The notes beneath the pieces are model-generated. The model searched no databases, was not told where the DNA came from, and was given only the letters and a program-made list of their open reading frames with translations. DNA of 64,000 bases, from positions 78,964,155 to 79,028,154 of the forward strand of contig NC_044985.1 in the NCBI RefSeq assembly GCF_008728515.1, written 5' to 3'. Below, piece by piece: positions 24,669 through 36,639 of this stretch. The DNA is from Papio anubis. Its lineage: Eukaryota; Chordata; Mammalia; Primates; Cercopithecidae. A program made the position numbers and the translations under genes. Position 1 is the stretch's first letter. Each line of letters begins with the position of its first letter.

Positions 24669-24856
24669 TAACTCTCTCTTTCTGTTTCTGCCTTTCTCTT
24701 TTCCCTTTCTCTCTCTTTTCTCTCTCTCTTCCCTCTCTCTCTCTCATCTCTTTCTTTGACTCCCTCTTTTCCTCTCTCTCTCTCTCTCCTCTCTCTCTTT
24801 CTCCTCTCTCTTCCCTTTTTCCCTCTTTTCTCACTCTCTTTCCTCTCTCTCTTTTT
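24669..24856. repeat. (TC)n-rich polypyrimidine tract inside HERV-W leader
   Basis: About 190 bp nearly free of purines on the plus strand (a polypurine run on the element strand), made of CT, CTTT and CCCT units. Low-complexity frames rich in Arg, Glu and Gly on the minus strand come from this tract and are not genes. Confidence 0.9.
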
Positions 24857-25862
24857 GTAGATGGATTCTGGGAACAGTGGAAGGACGTTCGCTCATTGCC
24901 CCCATTTGCCACTATAGGAACATGCGCCTCCCTATAATTTACTCAATTCGCTTTCATCCTGATCTATTATGTTGTCATAGACCTAGTTCCAGTTGTCAAA
25001 GTACTGGGTTATCAGTCCTAAGGTCCTGGACAAGGAGCCAAGACTTGGAGATTGTATTGCAGAGGGGTAAGCTGGGTAGAAATTGGGGGAGGAGAGCATC
25101 TTACACAATGGGAGAGCAATCTTCCTAGCCATTTACAAACTTGGGGCCACAGCTCATAATAGAACTTGGGGCCCCGGCAAGGATGGTGGGGAACAGGTCC
25201 CATATAACTGCCCATGTCAAGAGCTATATACCTAAATTGGGAGGGGCACCAGGGACAAGACTCCCTGAGTTCATTGTCTAGATGTGTAAGGACACAGCGT
25301 AGAACTTCCCTAGATCCCTTTGAAGATACAACTTACTCTAATACTTGGAGAGGAAGTGAAAGTCTGAAGCATTAGTATCTAGGAGGCAGGGATCAGAGGA
25401 AGTACAATCAGAGGTAAGGAGAACTTGGGGGCTACACTTTCAAGAAAGTTGTGGTTGGGACCGAGGCGGTATGGGTCACAAAGAGAGGTAGGGGTGCACT
25501 CATGGGCCACTGTTGAGTAGAGACTTCTGGCTGCGCCATGATCTCGACTGGCCAATGCCAGGAGTTCGGGATGACAGCTTTCTGCCTCTAGTTGGCCCTC
25601 AGCTTCCCCCAGGAAACTGTGAAAGCAGAAGCTGGTTCCAGGGAGACCAACATCCCCAGTCCAGAAGGGTTGGGGGTTGTTAGAAAGCCTTTTCCCAGGA
25701 AACCTCACACCTGAATTTTAAGTCCGGCAGCCACGCTAATCATTTTTAAACTGGTGTTCAGTATTTTCCTGCAATTCTAAGGAAGGATAGGACAGAAGAG
25801 CAAGCGAAAGTGGTCCAATATTACTCACTGCTTTGGAGAATCCCTGTACGGGTGCCACCAAA
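24857..25862 (-). other. HERV-W 5' leader with primer-binding-site region
   Basis: Non-coding leader downstream of U5 on the minus strand. Directly after the U5 end (complement of 25863) the element strand reads TTTGGTGGCACCCGTACAGG, the position of the tRNA primer-binding site, though it is too diverged for me to assign the tRNA. The rest matches the GC-richer HERV-W pre-gag in character. Open frames crossing it (for example 25379-25708 minus, 109 codons) lack retroviral motifs. Confidence 0.65.
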
Positions 25863-26366
25863 TGTTATGGGTGGGTCTTTGTGCTTAGAGCTCCCAAGAT
25901 GGTGGCAGCCGCTCCCAAGATGGCAGCAAGACTTTTGTTCTCTGACCTGGGATTCTTGGCCTCACGGATTCCAAGGAATGGAACCTTGGGCCATGTGGTA
26001 AGTGTTATAGCTCTATTAGAAACCGTGGGTCACGGAAGAGAACCGTGGAATCCAGTGACTAGTGTTCAGCTTGATTAGGATGAACTCGGGCACTTAGCCA
26101 CACAGGAACAATGGCAAGCCTCTAGCCCAAACAGGAATGGCAATGGGCACCTCGCTGGATCAGAAACGCAGCAGACACCCTGCCAGATCCAGAGGGGTGG
26201 AAGTCAATGGCAGGTCTATGATGGTGGCAAACAGCAGTGGTGGACGGTGAGTGAAAGCTCAGCTCCAGCAGGAACAAACACGGACCAGAAGAGTGTGCAG
26301 TTGCAAGATGTAATGAGTGAAAACAGAGCTCCCATACAATGGGAGGGGACCCAAAGGGGGTTTCCC
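25863..26366 (-). repeat. 5' LTR of HERV-W copy (R-U5 only, LTR17 type)
   Basis: R is 26297-26366 and matches R of the 3' LTR almost base for base. U5 is 25863-26296 and ends at TAACA (complement TGTTA at 25863). U3 is absent, so this copy has no promoter at its 5' end. The R polyadenylation signal is mutated here (ATTAC where the 3' copy has ATTAAA). Confidence 0.9.
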
Positions 26367-26369
26367 AAA

Positions 26370-26382
26370 AGTATGGCACTTT
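26370..26382. repeat. target-site duplication, copy next to HERV-W 5' end
   Basis: AGTATGGCACTTT, partner of 20926-20938 with one mismatch. Before it, at 26366, the first element base is separated from the duplication by three A residues. Confidence 0.9.
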
Positions 26383-26659
26383 AAGACTACACAAAACTCA
26401 TATTTTACTTAAACCACAAGAATAAAGTTCCTTTAAATTCGTCATGACAATGAACTGAATGAGGAGGAACTTAGGGAAGAGACAGACTCTATAGTGCTCC
26501 CAAAATCCCAAAATCTCAGAACATAGCCGGCCCTTACTGCTACCTTTAAAATCTAATTTCTCTATCTACCCAATTAGACTGGATTAGATCATAATAATGT
26601 ATTATATGATAACTAGAAGGCTTTGAAACGATTAAATACTATACAAAGCTGTAGTTTTT

Positions 26660-26964
26660 GTTTTTGTTTTTGTTTTTATTTTTTGAGACAGAGTCTCACT
26701 CTGTCGCCCAGGCTGGAGTGCAGTGGCACAGTCTCGGCTCACTGCAACCTCTGCCTCCTGGATTCAAGAAATTCTCTGCCTCAGCCTCCCAAGTAGCTGG
26801 GATTACAGACACCCACCACCACGCCCGGCTAATTTTTTGTATTTTTAGTAGAGACGGGGTTTCACCATCTTGGCCAGGCTGGTCTTGAACTCCTGACCTC
26901 GTGATCCACCCGCCTCGGCCTCCCAAAGTGCTGGGATTACAGGCGTGAGCCACCGCGCCCGGCT
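26660..26964 (-). mobile_element. Alu element (S-type, Sc-like)
   Basis: A complete Alu in antisense: a T-rich tail of GTTTTT units, then GAGACAGAGTCTCACTCTGT, through to CACCGCGCCCGGC. 'CTCCTGACCTCGTGATCCAC' suggests an Sc-like type. A perfect 13-bp target duplication AGCTGTAGTTTTT flanks it (26647-26659 and 26965-26977). Confidence 0.95.
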
Positions 26965-27059
26965 AGCTGTAGTTTTTTAATGCAAGACCATTATGCATTC
27001 AGGTGGAGCATTATTAACTATAATGTCCCTTGTATCAGGCTGCTGGATTGTATCTTTAC

Positions 27060-28110
27060 CCTTTCCTGTTCAATATTTTTATCAACATCCTGGATGAAGA
27101 TACAGAAAGCACGGTTATCAAATTCACAAATAACACTAAGTTGAAAGGCAGAGCTAATATGTCAGATGACAGAATTTAGATTCACAGTGATCTTGACAAG
27201 GCAGAACACCAAGATGAAACCCATAAAATAAAATAAACACACACGCTATAATTAAAAGACAAACAAATGCCCTGCATGTGTACAAGACAGGAGAGGCCAG
27301 GAAAGACAGCATTTTTATTGAGGGGTGGGGAGGGGAGAACTAGAGGCTTTAGTTGATCTCTAGTTGAACATTAGTCAATATTTTGCTACACAGCTGCACA
27401 AAAATTGTCTTAGGCTGAATAATACAGTAATATCTAAATCAGGATAGGCAATATCTATTTGGAAAAGAGTATTCATCCCTGGGTGCTATACTTAAAAGCA
27501 ATACTAGAAATTTTTAAATATGCAAGGAAGGATGGCAGAGAGGAAATACAGTCCTTATACCATATAAGGAATAGGTAAAGAAATTGCTTGCTGTAGAAAG
27601 AGAGCTTACAGAAAACTAATACATACTTTCAGATATTTTAAAGGACTATTACTGGTAAGAATATCTCATCGTTTTTAAACATATTAACTGTATGATGTCA
27701 GAAAAGATCATTGGCCTTCAATGCCTCAACTTTTTAAATCTCCAAAATAGAGCTAAGATTATCAATTCTATAGGACTATTGTAAAAATTAACAATGATAT
27801 CTGTAAGGTGTGTAGTACATTACATGGAACATACTTTACACTCAACAAAGGGTGGGTATTTTTACTCTCTGTTTCGCTAAAAGGCAAACTAGGGCTAATA
27901 GATGAATTAGGCAGAGCCATGCCACAAAAGAAAGAAGGACTCCTAAAATAGCTCCTTCCCTTGAATTCTCCATGAAGATGTTAAATGACTATTAGAAAAT
28001 TTGGGAAGAGATCCCTCCATTGGGTGAAAGTTGCACTAGACAGTTTCTAAGTTCTCTTCACTGATTAGGTTCCTTTCCAATGTTGAGATTTTGTAGTTTT
28101 CTCTGATTTC
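27060..28110 (+). mobile_element. L3/CR1-type LINE, split by a MIR
   Basis: The left part (27060-27660) contains 'TTTTTATCAACATCCTGGATGAAG' (given here in part), 'TCACAAATAACACTAAGTTG' and 'GTGATCTTGACAAGGCAGAA', typical of CR1/L3 3' coding and UTR sequence. The right part (27900-28110) ends 'TTGCACTAGACAGTTTCTAA' and 'GAGATTTTGTAGTTTTCTCTG', matching the CR1/L3 terminus. It is old, with no intact frame. Confidence 0.6.
27690..27865 (+). mobile_element. MIR SINE inside the L3/CR1 element
   Basis: 'AACTTTTTAAATCTCCAAAATAG', 'ATTCTATAGGACTATTGTAA' and 'TACATTACATGGAACATACT' follow the plus-strand MIR order. It sits between two L3/CR1 pieces and so appears to be inserted in them. Confidence 0.55.
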
Positions 28111-28194
28111 TCACCATGCCGCCAACAGATGTATTTCTGAAGTTAATAACACTCAAACAAACCAAGATTATTTGTGCTTTACTCTGTGCCCCCC

Positions 28195-28375
28195 ACTAAG
28201 AGGTGGCTACATTTATTATCCTCTTTTCACAAATGAGGAAACGGAGGCAGAGAGTAGCTAAGTAGTTTGACAAACTACATGCAACTAATTACTGGCAGAG
28301 TAACAGTTTGAATTCAGAACCAACTGGGTAAATTGTGACTCATCAGCCAGACTTTCTCTTTCTACCATTGCAGCA
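28195..28375 (-). mobile_element. MIR SINE
   Basis: 'TTATTATCCTCTTTTCACAA', 'ATGAGGAAACGGAGGCAGAG' and 'AGTTTGAATTCAGAACCAAC' are clear complements of the MIR core and tRNA-related part. Confidence 0.8.
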
Positions 28376-29993
<1,618 letters not shown>

Positions 29994-30002
29994 TTCAAAA
30001 TA

Positions 30003-30110
30003 ATTATTAATTCAATAAACACTTATTGAGGACTACTACAGTTAAGCACTTTGCTAAGTGCTAAGCATACAAGGGAGTTTAGTGAAGAAATAGCATATCT
30101 CATACAACGT
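30003..30110 (-). mobile_element. L2 LINE 3' fragment
   Basis: 'ATTCAATAAACACTTATTGA' followed by 'AAGCACTTTGCTAAGTGCTA' is the complement of the L2 3' terminus. It abuts the Alu. Confidence 0.6.
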
Positions 30111-30451
30111 AGTAAGCATTTTGGTGATAGGAACCCAAAAGGAAAAGCACTTACCCAAATTAACAGAGTCAGGGAAGACCTAAAGATAGGAATTAATCAC
30201 AAGAATGGAGTGGAATTAGGATAGGAGAAAGGACAAGCCAGCCAAGGAAGACAATGACGGAAGACCAAGAGGTAAGGAAGTATGAAGTATGTGTAAAAAA
30301 CTGAAGTGTGGTTTATGTGTACTGTTTCCAAATGGTCTTCTCACTTCCTCCTCCATATCCCTTCTATAGCATTCCACTTCTCATTATTTCCCTGAGACAT
30401 CTTTTATCAGTATCAACAATGACCTCCATAAAAGTCCAATTTTAATAGTTT

Positions 30452-30545
30452 TCTATTGCTGCTGCAATAAATTACCACAATTGCAGTGGTTTACAACACA
30501 AACTTATTATCTTATAGTGCTGCAGGTTAGAAGTCTGGCATGGGT
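30452..30545 (-). mobile_element. MLT1-like LTR fragment
   Basis: 'GCTGCTGCAATAAATTACCA' followed by 'GCAGGTTAGAAGTCTG' resembles the complement of a MaLR (MLT1) LTR end. It is truncated on the right, and the family assignment is tentative. Confidence 0.45.
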
Positions 30546-31021
30546 CTCACTGGGTTAAAATCAAAATGTTATCAGGTTCTCGAGACTTTTATACCAGCAG
30601 AAACACTGCAGGTTTGCACTAAAAGAGAGAGTACAAAATGAAAGAAGGCTGTCAGACTGATACCACTCCCTGTCAAATTCTGCAGGCAAAAAACATACTG
30701 AAAACTACTCAGCTGCAAACATGTGCTACCTTCATGAAAACAGAAAGACAATGCCAAGCACGGAGCACGAAACCCAGAGGGTAGAGCTGAGAGCCACTGA
30801 ATGTCTGTAACTGATATCTCATGCCTGTCCCTTCAGTGTGTTCTGAAAGCAAATAACTTGCTTCCTCTTGAGTTTCATGTCTACAGATAGAAAAGGAATT
30901 GTGCCCCAGATAGATTATACTTGGAGACTTACTCATAGCTGATTTCGATGATTTAGATGATGAAATTTCACCACAGGAACCCTTACTATGCGGCACTCCA
31001 CCAAAGTAATTTTACCTTCAC
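30546..31021. other. unique sequence, nothing recognised
   Basis: A minus-strand open frame of 95 codons (30709-30996) has no recognised motif and no splice context, so I do not call a gene here. Confidence 0.35.
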
Positions 31022-31205
31022 AGCAACTGCATACAAAGGATATTATCATTATCCCCATTTCATAGACAAGGAAACTGAGGCTTAGAGAATTTAAATAGTT
31101 TGCCCAAGATCAAGCAGGTAGTTGAGGATAGAGATGGGATTTGAAGTGAGCCCAACTCTGGAGCACAATCAAGGCTCTGCTCTCTCCCTATACCGCTGCC
31201 TTTCT
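31022..31205 (-). mobile_element. MIR SINE
   Basis: 'ATTATCCCCATTTCATAGAC', 'AAGGAAACTGAGGCTTAGAG' and 'GTTTGCCCAAGATCAAGCAG' form a well-preserved complement of MIR. Confidence 0.85.
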
Positions 31206-31516
31206 TCTCCCCACCCAACCCTACCCATATTAAATGTGGGTAACACAATAGAATTCATTAAGTTTCTTCTTCATCCCCTATCATAATACTAATGCACTAA
31301 AACAAGAAAATGTATACTGTACATGCTGTACAATAACTACATTGAAACATACTTTTCTGCTATAAAGATAAATTTTATGTCATCTGTATTTTTCCAAAAT
31401 AGCCTGGGAGACATGACTTTTGTTTTGAAATATATGTACATAATGTTCCTTCATTCTGCTCATGGGCAAACTGTGGACGTTATGGTATGCACAGTAAAAT
31501 ACATGCTGTATAGTAA

Positions 31517-31974
<458 letters not shown>

Positions 31975-32064
31975 TAAGGAAGGCACAGGTATCATTTCTC
32001 TCATGAGAATGAAAGACATTGTGTGTAGGTACAGTTTTAGAATCTCATTCTGCTCTTTGTTTTA

Positions 32065-32431
32065 GTTAGATCAGGGTCCTGTACAAAATACCATTACCAG
32101 TTAGCTTAAACAACAGATACTTAGTTATCACCGTTCTGGAGGCTAGAAAGTTCAAGATGAAGGTACTGGCAGATCTGGTTCCTGGTGAGGGTTCTCTTCC
32201 TGGCTTGCAGATAGCTGCCTTCTTGCTGGGTGCTCACATACCCTTTCATCAGTGCAGGCTTATGTGGAGATCTCTGTGTCTTTCTCTTTTTGTAAGGGTA
32301 CTAACCCCATCATAAGGATCCCATCATCATGACCTCAAATAAACCTAGTTACCTTCCAAAGGCCTCACCTCCATATCAGGGGTTAGGACTTTAACTTACG
32401 AATTTTGGGAGTACACATTCAGTCCATAACA
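32065..32431 (-). mobile_element. MLT1-type MaLR solo LTR
   Basis: Complement of an MLT1 LTR: 'TTAGCTTAAACAACAGATAC', 'CCGTTCTGGAGGCTAGAAAG', 'AAAGGCCTCACCTCCATATC', 'GGTTAGGACTTTAACTTACG', 'CACATTCAGTCCATAAC'. No internal region is present. Confidence 0.75.
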
Positions 32432-32959
32432 CCCTCCTACAATGTGACTTGCATTACATTATTATGAAATTAGGAGAAAATATATTGAGTAATTATCTTC
32501 TGGTTGTGTCAAAAATCTTAATCCCCTGGTAAGCAAAATATGTGAAAGACAAGTTTCAAGAACACAATTAGAAAGAATAAAGTTTATTAGATGTACAAAG
32601 GAGAGATGATGCCAGGTTTCACAGAAAGCAAGATTCATAAGCTGTGACTTGGATTTGTGGCTCTGCCTGAGATAGTCCAGCAATGCCACTGTCAACTGAA
32701 AAAAAGAAAAGATTCCTTTGAACCCAAATTGTATTCACACAACATCGTTAAGTAAACTGATAGAAAATCGGTAATTACTATATTTTTAGAGGTTTCAAGA
32801 AGACTTAAGGCACAGCCATGATTAAGAGCTTATTCTGACAAGAATGTGAAAAAGAGAAATGAAAAATCCAAGTCCTCAGGCCAACTCAAACTGTAGTTTT
32901 CCTCCCAAATAGCCAGAATGAAAAGAAAGGATTAAAGGGGGAAGGGAAGAATCTAACAT

Positions 32960-33135
32960 TTACTTGAACTCATTTGGAGCATACACTTCAGTGGGTATTG
33001 TATGATATTTTATTTAATCCTCATAACAACATTGTGTGATGCAAGCTTTAGAAGTCATACATTATAAATGACAAAACATAGACTCTGAAAGCATAATTTG
33101 TCCTACATCACATAGTGAAGTATGAGGCAGTTCTT
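32960..33135 (-). mobile_element. MIR SINE relic
   Basis: 'TTTAATCCTCATAACAACAT' flanked by weaker matches to the rest of the MIR complement, including a decayed 'CATCACATAGTGAAGTATGA'. Confidence 0.6.
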
Positions 33136-33514
33136 CTGTAACTTACCTGTGTGCTCTTTCCAATGCAATACAAGTAGGAAGTAATGTAGTCTATGATCTG
33201 GGGTACACAGAAAACCACCCCAAAAATTATTGCCCACAAAAAAAGGCATGGTTTCCCAAAAATCACTCTTTATTAGTCTTTAAAGCTTTCTAGTTACCTT
33301 TTTCTAATTTGTCTGTATATTTAAAATCCAAATAGTTGAGTATTAGGCCCATGATGCACCATTAAATGAAAAGGAAAAAAGTTGTCAAAAATATAGAACA
33401 GACCTAAAGGAATTGTACTAACAAAGGAAAATGTAAATGCTCCAAAAATATGAGTATGATTAGGTAAATTGTAGAGAGATTCAGCTGTTAGAATAAAGAC
33501 TTCTACTACCAAAA

Positions 33515-33735
33515 GACCAGGTTAAGCTATAATATTAAGTACAAAGATCAAGACACAAAGTAGTATGTAGAGTGTGATTACAACTATGTGAAAATGCATA
33601 GAAAATTAAAGGCTGTACATGAAGTATTAAAATGATGCACTTAATGTAACAAAATTAAGAGTAATTATTCCCTTGCTATTGTCCATATTTTCTTTAACAT
33701 ACTTCAATTAACTTTTGTAATTTCTTAATCAGAAA
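33515..33735 (+). mobile_element. ancient LINE (L1M-type) 3' fragment
   Basis: 'ATATTAAGTACAAAGATCAA', 'CAAAGTAGTATGTAGAGTGT' and 'CAATTAACTTTTGTAATTTC' resemble the tail of an old L1 element. Strongly diverged, and the assignment is tentative. Confidence 0.4.
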
Positions 33736-33925
33736 TCAGTGAGCTTTTAGAAGCAACATACTTAAATCAAGCCATATAACAGCTTCCTCCTTGACGACCA
33801 GAAACAGTTGTTTTTTGTTTTTCTTTTTCGTTTTATTTCCCACAGTGCACAGTTTCTTACACCCAGCTGATGGTCAATTTTTTTAATAGAATATAGGTTT
33901 TTAAAGGACAAAAGCAAAATATGAT

Positions 33926-33952
33926 CCCCGCCCCCCCCCCCCCCCCCCCCCG
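33926..33952. repeat. poly(C) tract
   Basis: Four C residues, a G, then an uninterrupted run of 21 C (33931-33951), within AT-rich sequence. Long pure C runs are rare in vertebrate genomes and unstable in replication. Confidence 0.95.
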
Positions 33953-34102
33953 CTTAGGAAGTATTTCCTATATAGGCTTACTAATTAGAGATTTGTGTTA
34001 ATGAGTTCCTCTTTTAAAATGCAAATGCATCAAATGGCTAAATGAGCATAAAGCAAGAACAGAGAACACACAAGAGGAAACATAAGGGCTAATAAACATT
34101 CA

Positions 34103-34435
34103 ATGAAAAGTTCAACCTCATTAATAATCAAAGAAGCCAAAATTAAAATATCAGTTTTCTTTATGAAACTTGCAAAAATTTTCATGGTAATTCTTAACAC
34201 CAAATGGGATATTAACAGGAATATAAATATATGCCTATCTCAAAACTTACTGCTAGAACTGAAAAATTGGACTAACTTTCTGAAAGCAATTTAGCAAAAT
34301 GCTCCTGACCTTTGACACAAGAGTCTCATTTTTAGGAATACAGTTTAAGAAAAAAAATACAGGCCTATGTAAAAGACTTACCTTCATGGATACTCAATTT
34401 AGCATCATAATCCCAAAACAATGTAAATAATCTAA
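34103..34435 (+). mobile_element. ancient L1M/HAL1-type fragment, part 1
   Basis: 'CAACCTCATTAATAATCAAAG' (in part), 'GAAAGCAATTTAGCAAAATG' and 'CATTTTTAGGAATACAGTTT' follow the order of the last part of an old L1 ORF2. It is cut by the Alu at 34436 and continues after it. Confidence 0.5.
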
Positions 34436-34737
34436 GCCGGGTGTGGCAGTTCACCCTTGTTAATTCCAGCACTTTGGGAGTTGGAAGGTGCTGGATCATG
34501 AGATCAGGAGTTCGAGACCAGCCTGACCAACATTGTGAAATCCCCATCTCTACTAAAAATACAAAAATCAGCCAGGTATGGTGGCATGTGCCTGTAATCC
34601 CAGCTACTCAGGAGGCTGAGGTAGGAGAATCAGTTGAACCCGGGAGGTGGAGGTTTCAGTGAGCCGAGATGGCACCACTACACTCCAGCCTGAGCAACAG
34701 AACAAGACTCCATCTCAAAAATAAATAAATAAATAAA
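34436..34737 (+). mobile_element. Alu element (S-type) inside the ancient L1
   Basis: Complete sense Alu with a tail that has become (AAAT)n. A perfect 12-bp target duplication TAAATAATCTAA flanks it (34424-34435 and 34738-34749). Confidence 0.95.
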
Positions 34738-35080
34738 TAAATAATCTAAATAGCCACAATAAAGGAGAACTAAATTTTTATATATCAATTCAGTAATATA
34801 CTAGTCTTTACAATAGAATTTTCAAAAAATAATTGAATATAGGAAATTATCTTGATGTAATATTAATTGGCACAAGTAGGTGCAAATTGTGCTATACATC
34901 ATGACCTCACTTTTACAAGAACTTAAGCATAGGTAAAATATTGGAAGAAAGTAGGAATAATGCCTTTTCTCTGGCTGATGGTATTTAACATGATTTTTGT
35001 TGTTTTCTTGATTTTCTCATATACCCAACTGTTCTAAGAGAATGCTTGCTGTATATAATAGGCATTTTAAACATGTGTTC
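34738..35080 (+). mobile_element. ancient L1M/HAL1-type fragment, part 2
   Basis: Continuation after the Alu: 'AGCCACAATAAAGGAGAACT' and 'TTTTCTCTGGCTGATGGTAT' keep the expected L1 order, with a 3' UTR-like end. Old and non-coding. Confidence 0.45.
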
Positions 35081-35337
35081 TACCTATTCTAGTTGCAATT
35101 TCTGGGACTGATACTAAATGAAGAAAATGTTTCTACACAAAGATATTTATACACAGCTTTATTTAAAGTAGTAAAATTGGGGGAATATCTTTAACTACCT
35201 AGTTAAAGGTAGTGTGACACAGCTATAAAACAGACCATATTGTCTTTTAAGATTCTGTTTAATTCCTTTTACTTCATGCAAATTAATCATCTTATTTTTG
35301 TGTGATAGCATGAAAGATACGAGGACAGCTAGGAAGC

Positions 35338-35339
35338 AG

Positions 35340-35373
<34 letters not shown>
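35338..35373. repeat. (GC)n/(CA)n microsatellite
   Basis: GCGCGCGC followed by about 14 CA units. Alternating purine-pyrimidine sequence of this kind can adopt Z-DNA. Confidence 0.9.
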
Positions 35374-35376
<3 letters not shown>

Positions 35377-35890
35377 ACACTCCATCTTCTCCCTAAAGAA
35401 CTAAATTCAGGTTTGGAGTAGGAGACCAAGTTTTCTGTTCTTTGAGTACCAGCAGCAAAACGAACAAGATTACTTCTCTCTCTGTGAGTCTGTGCTACAT
35501 TTTCTAACCACCTGAAACATAAACACATACAGGTAATAGAGAGGGAGAGTTTTAATAATATGAGAACAATTTTGACACCACAGTTAAATTTTGAAAAGCA
35601 AAGCAAAATTGTGAAATACACAGTGGAACCTCAGCTTTTTATATACACATGAAAGTGGCCTATTGAACAGTGTTTGAATTCAGCGGGACAGAAGGATGAT
35701 GCGGTTTTCTTTTCCTCCATTCTCTGTCTTCAAACTGCTCTATGGAATTTCCTTTTCCCATTCTTTAATGATATCTTGGACAAATCCTATAACTTCTCAG
35801 TCACTTTTCAGTGTTAAAAATTTCCCTTCTAGTCTATTGGAGTTTAAAGTCTCACATGCAGTTCTGTGCTCATCTTGGCCTTTCCCCCAG

Positions 35891-35979
35891 CTGGAGAGAA
35901 TTCGGAATGGGGACCAGCAGACCCTCCATCATGCTTCCTCTCTCATTTGCTCTTTTCCTTCTAGTGCTTCCAGGAATAG
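35891..35979 (+). other. candidate coding exon for a signal peptide
   Basis: I see a possible 3' splice site (CTTGGCCTTTCCCCCAG, ending 35890) and an ATG at 35907. Then 24 codons encode MGTSRPSIML with a following hydrophobic core (PLSFALFLLVLPGI). A 5' splice site (AATAG/GTAGGA, exon end 35979) would leave a phase-1 intron. Positive charge, a long Leu/Phe/Val core and a Pro-Gly turn before the end are typical of secretory signal peptides, and phase-1 junctions often follow them. Read on without splicing, the frame stops after about 15 more codons. I do not recognise the gene and see no partner exons. It could be coincidence, a pseudogene exon, or exon 1/2 of a gene extending beyond the window. 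Confidence 0.25.
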
Positions 35980-36296
35980 GTAGGAAGAAGAACTACAGAA
36001 AGAGACCAAAGGTGTACTACTAACTGGAGCCAGTCTAGCCTCTCCTAGCTACAACAGGTTCTCAACAAGCCCTGAGGGAACCCCCTCACTAAATAGTTTA
36101 CTGACATGAGAATTCATGTCAGCTTTGCTGCTTCTTAACCCCATGCCACTCCACTCCCAACTCTAGCATGCACCCGAAACTCTGCTGGTGTCCCCTTTCC
36201 AAAGGCCAGTTCTTTCAACTGACATGTGGAACAGACTACTGAAGCCCAGATAACCTTCCTTGATGTTTCCTTGGCTCTCTAGAAAAGGGCATATCT

Positions 36297-36630
36297 GGCT
36301 GGGCAAGGTGGCTCACATCTGTAATCCCAGCAATTTAGGAGGCCGAGGAGGGCAGATCACCTGAGGTTAGGAGTTTGAGACCAGCCTGGCCAATATGATG
36401 AAAGCCTGTCTCTATTAAAAATACAAAAACTAGCCGGATGTAGTGGAAGGTGCCTGTAATCCCAGCTACTCAGAAGGCCGATGCAGTGGAATCGCTTATA
36501 CCCCGGAGGCAAAGGTTGCAGAGAGCCAAGATTGCACCACTGTGCTCCAGAGCAAGACCCCGTCTCATAAAAAAAAAAAAAAAAAAAAAAAAAAGAAAAG
36601 AGAAGAAAAAGAAAAAGAGAAAAAGGCATA
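36297..36630 (+). mobile_element. Alu element (older type) with long A-rich tail
   Basis: Sense Alu with shortened right monomer and a tail of about 24 A followed by GAAAA units. A 9-bp target duplication GGCATATCT flanks it (36288-36296 and 36631-36639). Polylysine-like frames here come from the tail. Confidence 0.9.
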
Positions 36631-36639
36631 GGCATATCT

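Larger units (their letters stand above)
20939..26369 (-). mobile_element. HERV-W (HERV17) L1-processed pseudogene, internally deleted
   Basis: This is an endogenous gammaretrovirus-like copy of the HERV-W family, recognised by its LTR17-type ends. Read 5' to 3' on the minus strand it contains R-U5, leader, a polypurine tract, an RNase H-like block, gag, protease, RNase H and integrase remnants, the env 3' end, U3-R and an A-rich tail. It has no 5' U3 and no 3' U5. It starts at the expected transcription start and ends just after the polyadenylation signal. A 13-bp target duplication flanks it. These are hallmarks of reverse transcription of a retroviral mRNA by L1. The length of about 5.4 kb against about 9-10 kb for a full provirus reflects large internal deletions. 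All reading frames carry stops or frameshifts, so it is inert. Confidence 0.93.

Noticed and set aside
24598..24912. 104-codon minus-strand frame rich in Arg, Glu and Gly
   Set aside because: It is the translation of the (TC)n/(GA)n tract inside the HERV-W leader: low complexity, no motif.
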